Of a DNA stretch of 7,354 nt, positions 5,193 to 7,354 are shown piece by piece. The notes beneath the pieces are model-generated. The model was not told where the DNA came from. It searched no databases and saw nothing but the letters and a program-made list of their open reading frames with translations. Position 1 is the stretch's first letter. Every line of letters begins with the position of its first letter. This DNA comes from Actinomycetota bacterium (GTDB lineage: Bacteria; Actinomycetota; Thermoleophilia; Gaiellales; Gaiellaceae): the NCBI GenBank assembly GCA_019236545.1, contig JAFAIV010000057.1, forward strand, positions 1 through 7,354, written 5' to 3'. Made by a program: the position numbers and the translations under genes.

Positions 5193-6884
5193 ATGTCGAG
5201 AACGATCAGCATCCGCCGACTCGTCGGCCTCGCGGCACCGTTTGCCCTCGCCGCGGCCGGCTGGTGGTTCCTCGCACCGCCCCAGCTCGGCGGCCGCACG
5301 GATTACGTCTTCACCGACGGGATCTCGATGCAGCCGCGGTTCCACACGGGCGACCTCGCAATCGTGCGCCGCGCCGGCGCGTATCACGTCGGGCAGATCG
5401 TCGCCTACCACAATGACGAGCTCCGCAGCGTCGTCCTGCACCGGATCGTCGCGATCCGCGGCGGGCGCTACTTCTTCAAGGGCGACAACAACAACTTCAT
5501 CGACCCTGACCACCCCACGCGCGACCGGCTCGTCGGCGCCCTCTGGCTCCATGTCCCGCACGCCTACGCGTATCTCTCGAGACTGCACTCGCCACTCGCC
5601 GTCGCCGTCCTCGTCGCCGTATCGCTTCTGTTCTCGCTCGGCGGAGTCACGACGCGACGGCGGCGACGGCGGAAGCGCGAGGGCCGGCCTCCGCCGCGTC
5701 ACGTCCGCGTGCGCGTGCCCGCGGCACTCTCGGACTTGATCGACGTGACGGCGGCGGCAACTGTGCCTGCCGCCGCTGCGCTCCTCGCCGTCGCGCTCGC
5801 CGTGACGGCCGTCGCGTTCACGCGGCCGGTCGTGACGAGCTCCGCCACGGCGATCTCGTACACGCAGGCGGGGACGTTCTCCTACTCGGGCCGTGCGCGG
5901 CCGGGCGTCGCCTATCCGGACGGCCTCCTCCACAGCGGCGAGCCGGTTTTCCTGAAGCTCGTGCGTGGCCTGGACGTGCGCTTCGTCTACCGGTTCTCGA
6001 GCCGCGCGCGGACGCGGATCGCCGGCACGGTGGCCCTGAACGCGCGGCTGTCCTCGGACTCCGGCTGGTCGCGGACGTACGCCCTCACGTCACCGCAGGC
6101 CTTCAGCGGCAAGACCGCGACGGTCACGGGCGTCTTCGACGTCGGCCGCCTGCCCGCGCTGCTGGCGTCGCTGGAGCAGACCACGTCGGTCAGCGACAGC
6201 TACACGCTCACGGTGACTCCGGACGTGCGGATCCGCGGACTCCTCGACGGGTCTCCGCTCCATGCAACCTACTCGACGGGCCTGCCGCTCACCGTTCAGG
6301 ACGCCGACCTCCTCCCGCAGCGGGGCCTCGGCTCGGCCAACCCGTTCCACGGCTCCAGCACGGCTTCGATCTCGCGGACGAAGCTGGCGCCGGCCACCGT
6401 CTCGGTGCACGGCTTCGAGGCGAGCGTGGACACCCTCCGCGGCGGCGGCCTCATGGGCACCGCCGGCTCGCTCGCGTTGCTCCTCGTCGCCTCCGGGACG
6501 ATGCTCACGCGCGGGCGCCGGCGCGACGAGACCTCGCGGATCAAGGCGCGGTACGGCCCGCTGATCGTCGATGTGGCGCGCAACGAGTCCGGCGTCGTCG
6601 AGCTCGAGGACATGGACGCGCTCGCGCGGCTCGCGGAGCAGTACGAGCGGCCGATCCTGCACGGCGTCGGCGAGGACGGGCGCGACGAGTTCGGCTTTAC
6701 CGACGACGGCACGCGCTACGTCTACCGCACGCCGCCGCCCCCGGCCGAGCCGGAGCCCGAGGCGCCCGTCGTCGAGGAGGAGCCGGAGGAGCTGACCGTC
6801 CAGGAGTGGATGGACAGGCTCGGGATGACCGCCGCGGCCGTGACGCCGCCGCCGCGCCGCTGGCGGCGCCAGAAGGCCGCGTAG
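5193..6884 (+). CDS. SipW/ER-type signal peptidase fused to a DUF5305-like domain
   Basis: 563 residues with about four membrane segments. TM1 is 10-28. The peptidase domain (about 29-130) has the S26B pattern: GISMQPRFHTGD (43-54) with Ser45, VLHRI (81-85) with His83 replacing the usual Lys, and KGDNNNFIDP (96-105). Ser/His marks the SipW/archaeal/ER class, which cleaves signal peptides outside the membrane. TM2 is about 134-150, then a basic cytoplasmic loop RRRRRRKREGR (155-165), and TM3 about 188-209. The extracytoplasmic part (about 210-415) has YSGRARPGVAYPDG (231-244), VRFVYRFSS (262-270) and GWSRTYALTS (291-300), matching my recollection of DUF5305. TM4 is about 422-438. The cytoplasmic tail includes RYGPLIVDV (453-461), LARLAEQYERPILH (477-490) and a Pro/Glu-rich end. 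Start ATG 5193 has GGGGA 2 bases upstream. DUF5305 and SipW-type peptidases are usually separate proteins; here they are one. Confidence 0.85.
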   Translation: MSRTISIRRLVGLAAPFALAAAGWWFLAPPQLGGRTDYVFTDGISMQPRFHTGDLAIVRRAGAYHVGQIVAYHNDELRSVVLHRIVAIRGGRYFFKGDNNNFIDPDHPTRDRLVGALWLHVPHAYAYLSRLHSPLAVAVLVAVSLLFSLGGVTTRRRRRRKREGRPPPRHVRVRVPAALSDLIDVTAAATVPAAAALLAVALAVTAVAFTRPVVTSSATAISYTQAGTFSYSGRARPGVAYPDGLLHSGEPVFLKLVRGLDVRFVYRFSSRARTRIAGTVALNARLSSDSGWSRTYALTSPQAFSGKTATVTGVFDVGRLPALLASLEQTTSVSDSYTLTVTPDVRIRGLLDGSPLHATYSTGLPLTVQDADLLPQRGLGSANPFHGSSTASISRTKLAPATVSVHGFEASVDTLRGGGLMGTAGSLALLLVASGTMLTRGRRRDETSRIKARYGPLIVDVARNESGVVELEDMDALARLAEQYERPILHGVGEDGRDEFGFTDDGTRYVYRTPPPPAEPEPEAPVVEEEPEELTVQEWMDRLGMTAAAVTPPPRRWRRQKAA

Positions 6885-6890
6885 AGCGGC

Positions 6891-6896
6891 GACAAT
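6891..6896 (+). promoter_or_regulatory. Candidate -10 element for leaderless S4 gene
   Basis: GACAAT ends 6 bases before the GTG at 6903, compatible with a leaderless transcript; there is no Shine-Dalgarno sequence. Only 18 bases separate this GTG from the peptidase stop, so read-through is also possible. Confidence 0.3.
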
Positions 6897-6902
6897 CCCC
6901 GC

Positions 6903-7295
6903 GTGGACAGCGTCCGCGTGGACAAGTGGCTCTGGGCCGCCAGGTTCTTCAAGACGCGCGGCGACGCGACCGAGGCCGTCCTCGGCGGCCACGTCCGGGT
7001 CGGCGGCGCGCGTGTGAAGCCGGCGAAGGACGTGCGGGTCGGCGACACGGTCGAGGTCGTCCGCGACGGGCTCCGCTGGACGGTCGAGGTGCGCGGCCTC
7101 TCCGACCGGCGCGGGCCCGCGGGCGTCGCGCAGGAGCTCTACGAGGAGTCGCCCGAGTCGCGCGCGGCGCGGGAGCAGCGGATCGTCGAGCGCCGACTCG
7201 CGCGGCCGATCGGGGCCGACTTCGGCGCGCGGCCGACGAAGCAGGACCGGCGCCGCCTCGAGGCGCTCCGCCGGGGGCAGCGGAGGCCGCATTGA
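6903..7295 (+). CDS. S4-domain RNA-binding protein (Hsp15/HslR-like)
   Basis: 130 residues. RVDKWLWAARFFKTRGDATEAVLGGHVRVGGARVKPAKDVRVGDTVEV (5-52) is a full S4 RNA-binding domain: the DKWLWAARFFKTR helix, the GGHVRVGG turn, and the closing KPAKDVRVGDTVEV strand. The layout matches Hsp15 (HslR), which binds stalled 50S subunits carrying nascent-chain tRNA. The tail (about 68-130) is highly basic (ERRLARPIGADFGARPTKQDRRRLEALRRGQRR), as in Hsp15. Start GTG 6903 gives MDSVRVDKWL; GTG 6918 (MDKWLW) is the alternative. Its stop overlaps the start of the next gene, suggesting one transcript. The ribosome-rescue role is a family inference. Confidence 0.88.
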   Translation: MDSVRVDKWLWAARFFKTRGDATEAVLGGHVRVGGARVKPAKDVRVGDTVEVVRDGLRWTVEVRGLSDRRGPAGVAQELYEESPESRAAREQRIVERRLARPIGADFGARPTKQDRRRLEALRRGQRRPH

Positions 7296-7354
7296 CGACG
7301 TGGGTCGCGCTCCTGCGGGCGGTCAACCTCGGCCCGACGAACAAGGTGCCGATG
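7292..7354 (+). CDS. DUF1697 family protein, N-terminal end (runs off right edge)
   Basis: From TTG 7292, 21 codons read MTTWVALLRAVNLGPTNKVPM to the window edge. The pattern LLRxxNLGxxNKVPM is the usual start of DUF1697 proteins (family length about 170-180 residues; function unknown). The start overlaps the preceding TGA stop by four bases (TTGA), so the gene is probably translationally coupled to the S4 protein gene. Only a short part is visible, but the motif is characteristic. Confidence 0.75.
   Translation, partial: MTTWVALLRAVNLGPTNKVPM

Noticed and set aside
6854..6869. 7-bp hairpin near the end of the peptidase gene as a terminator
   Set aside because: It has only a 2-base loop, lies inside the coding sequence in a Pro/Arg-rich codon run, and is explained by base composition.
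6090..7292. Minus-strand frame of 400 codons over the peptidase and S4 genes
   Set aside because: Antisense to two well-supported proteins, with low-complexity Arg/Ala/Leu-rich content and no motif.

Overview
This is a GC-rich, gene-dense stretch that looks like a deep-branching actinobacterium, perhaps Thermoleophilia (Gaiellales or Solirubrobacterales type). The reasons are the codon use, the ImuB/DnaE2 genes under CGAAC-N4-GTTCG LexA boxes, several probably leaderless genes, and GTG/TTG starts. The lineage is an inference; no marker gene is present.

Left part (1-4603): a dispersed SOS mutagenesis locus. The left edge holds the N-terminal 216 residues of the error-prone polymerase DnaE2/ImuC (minus strand). 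At 3156-4564 lies imuB, a catalytically dead Y-family polymerase homologue, followed by an overlapping small protein of the kind found beside actinobacterial imuB/dnaE2. Three LexA-type SOS boxes are visible. Two are in tandem over a good promoter that abuts the imuB start. The third is in the 25-bp gap between two convergent genes at 1014-1027; its best target is dnaE2, reached by a transcript antisense to a cupin gene. Unrelated genes sit between the two SOS units: a cupin (plus), a membrane-anchored six-blade beta-propeller protein (minus), and a two-gene operon of a Rid-family protein and thiamine-phosphate synthase ThiE (plus). DnaE2 carries an in-frame insertion of about 25 residues made of short perfect palindromes, apparently a small palindromic element inside a coding gene.

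Middle right (4679-6884): a two-gene secretion module. A small exported protein with a strong ribosome binding site is followed, after a 14-bp perfect GC hairpin, by a large membrane protein. That protein fuses a SipW/ER-type (Ser/His) signal peptidase to a DUF5305-like extracytoplasmic domain and a cytoplasmic tail. The layout suggests a dedicated peptidase and its abundant substrate, like SipW with TasA-type proteins.

Right edge (6903-7354): an S4-domain RNA-binding protein of the Hsp15 type, overlapping by four bases the start of a DUF1697 protein that runs off the window. No tRNA, rRNA, CRISPR array, insertion sequence or integrase was seen, and no gene-free stretch exceeds 300 bases.
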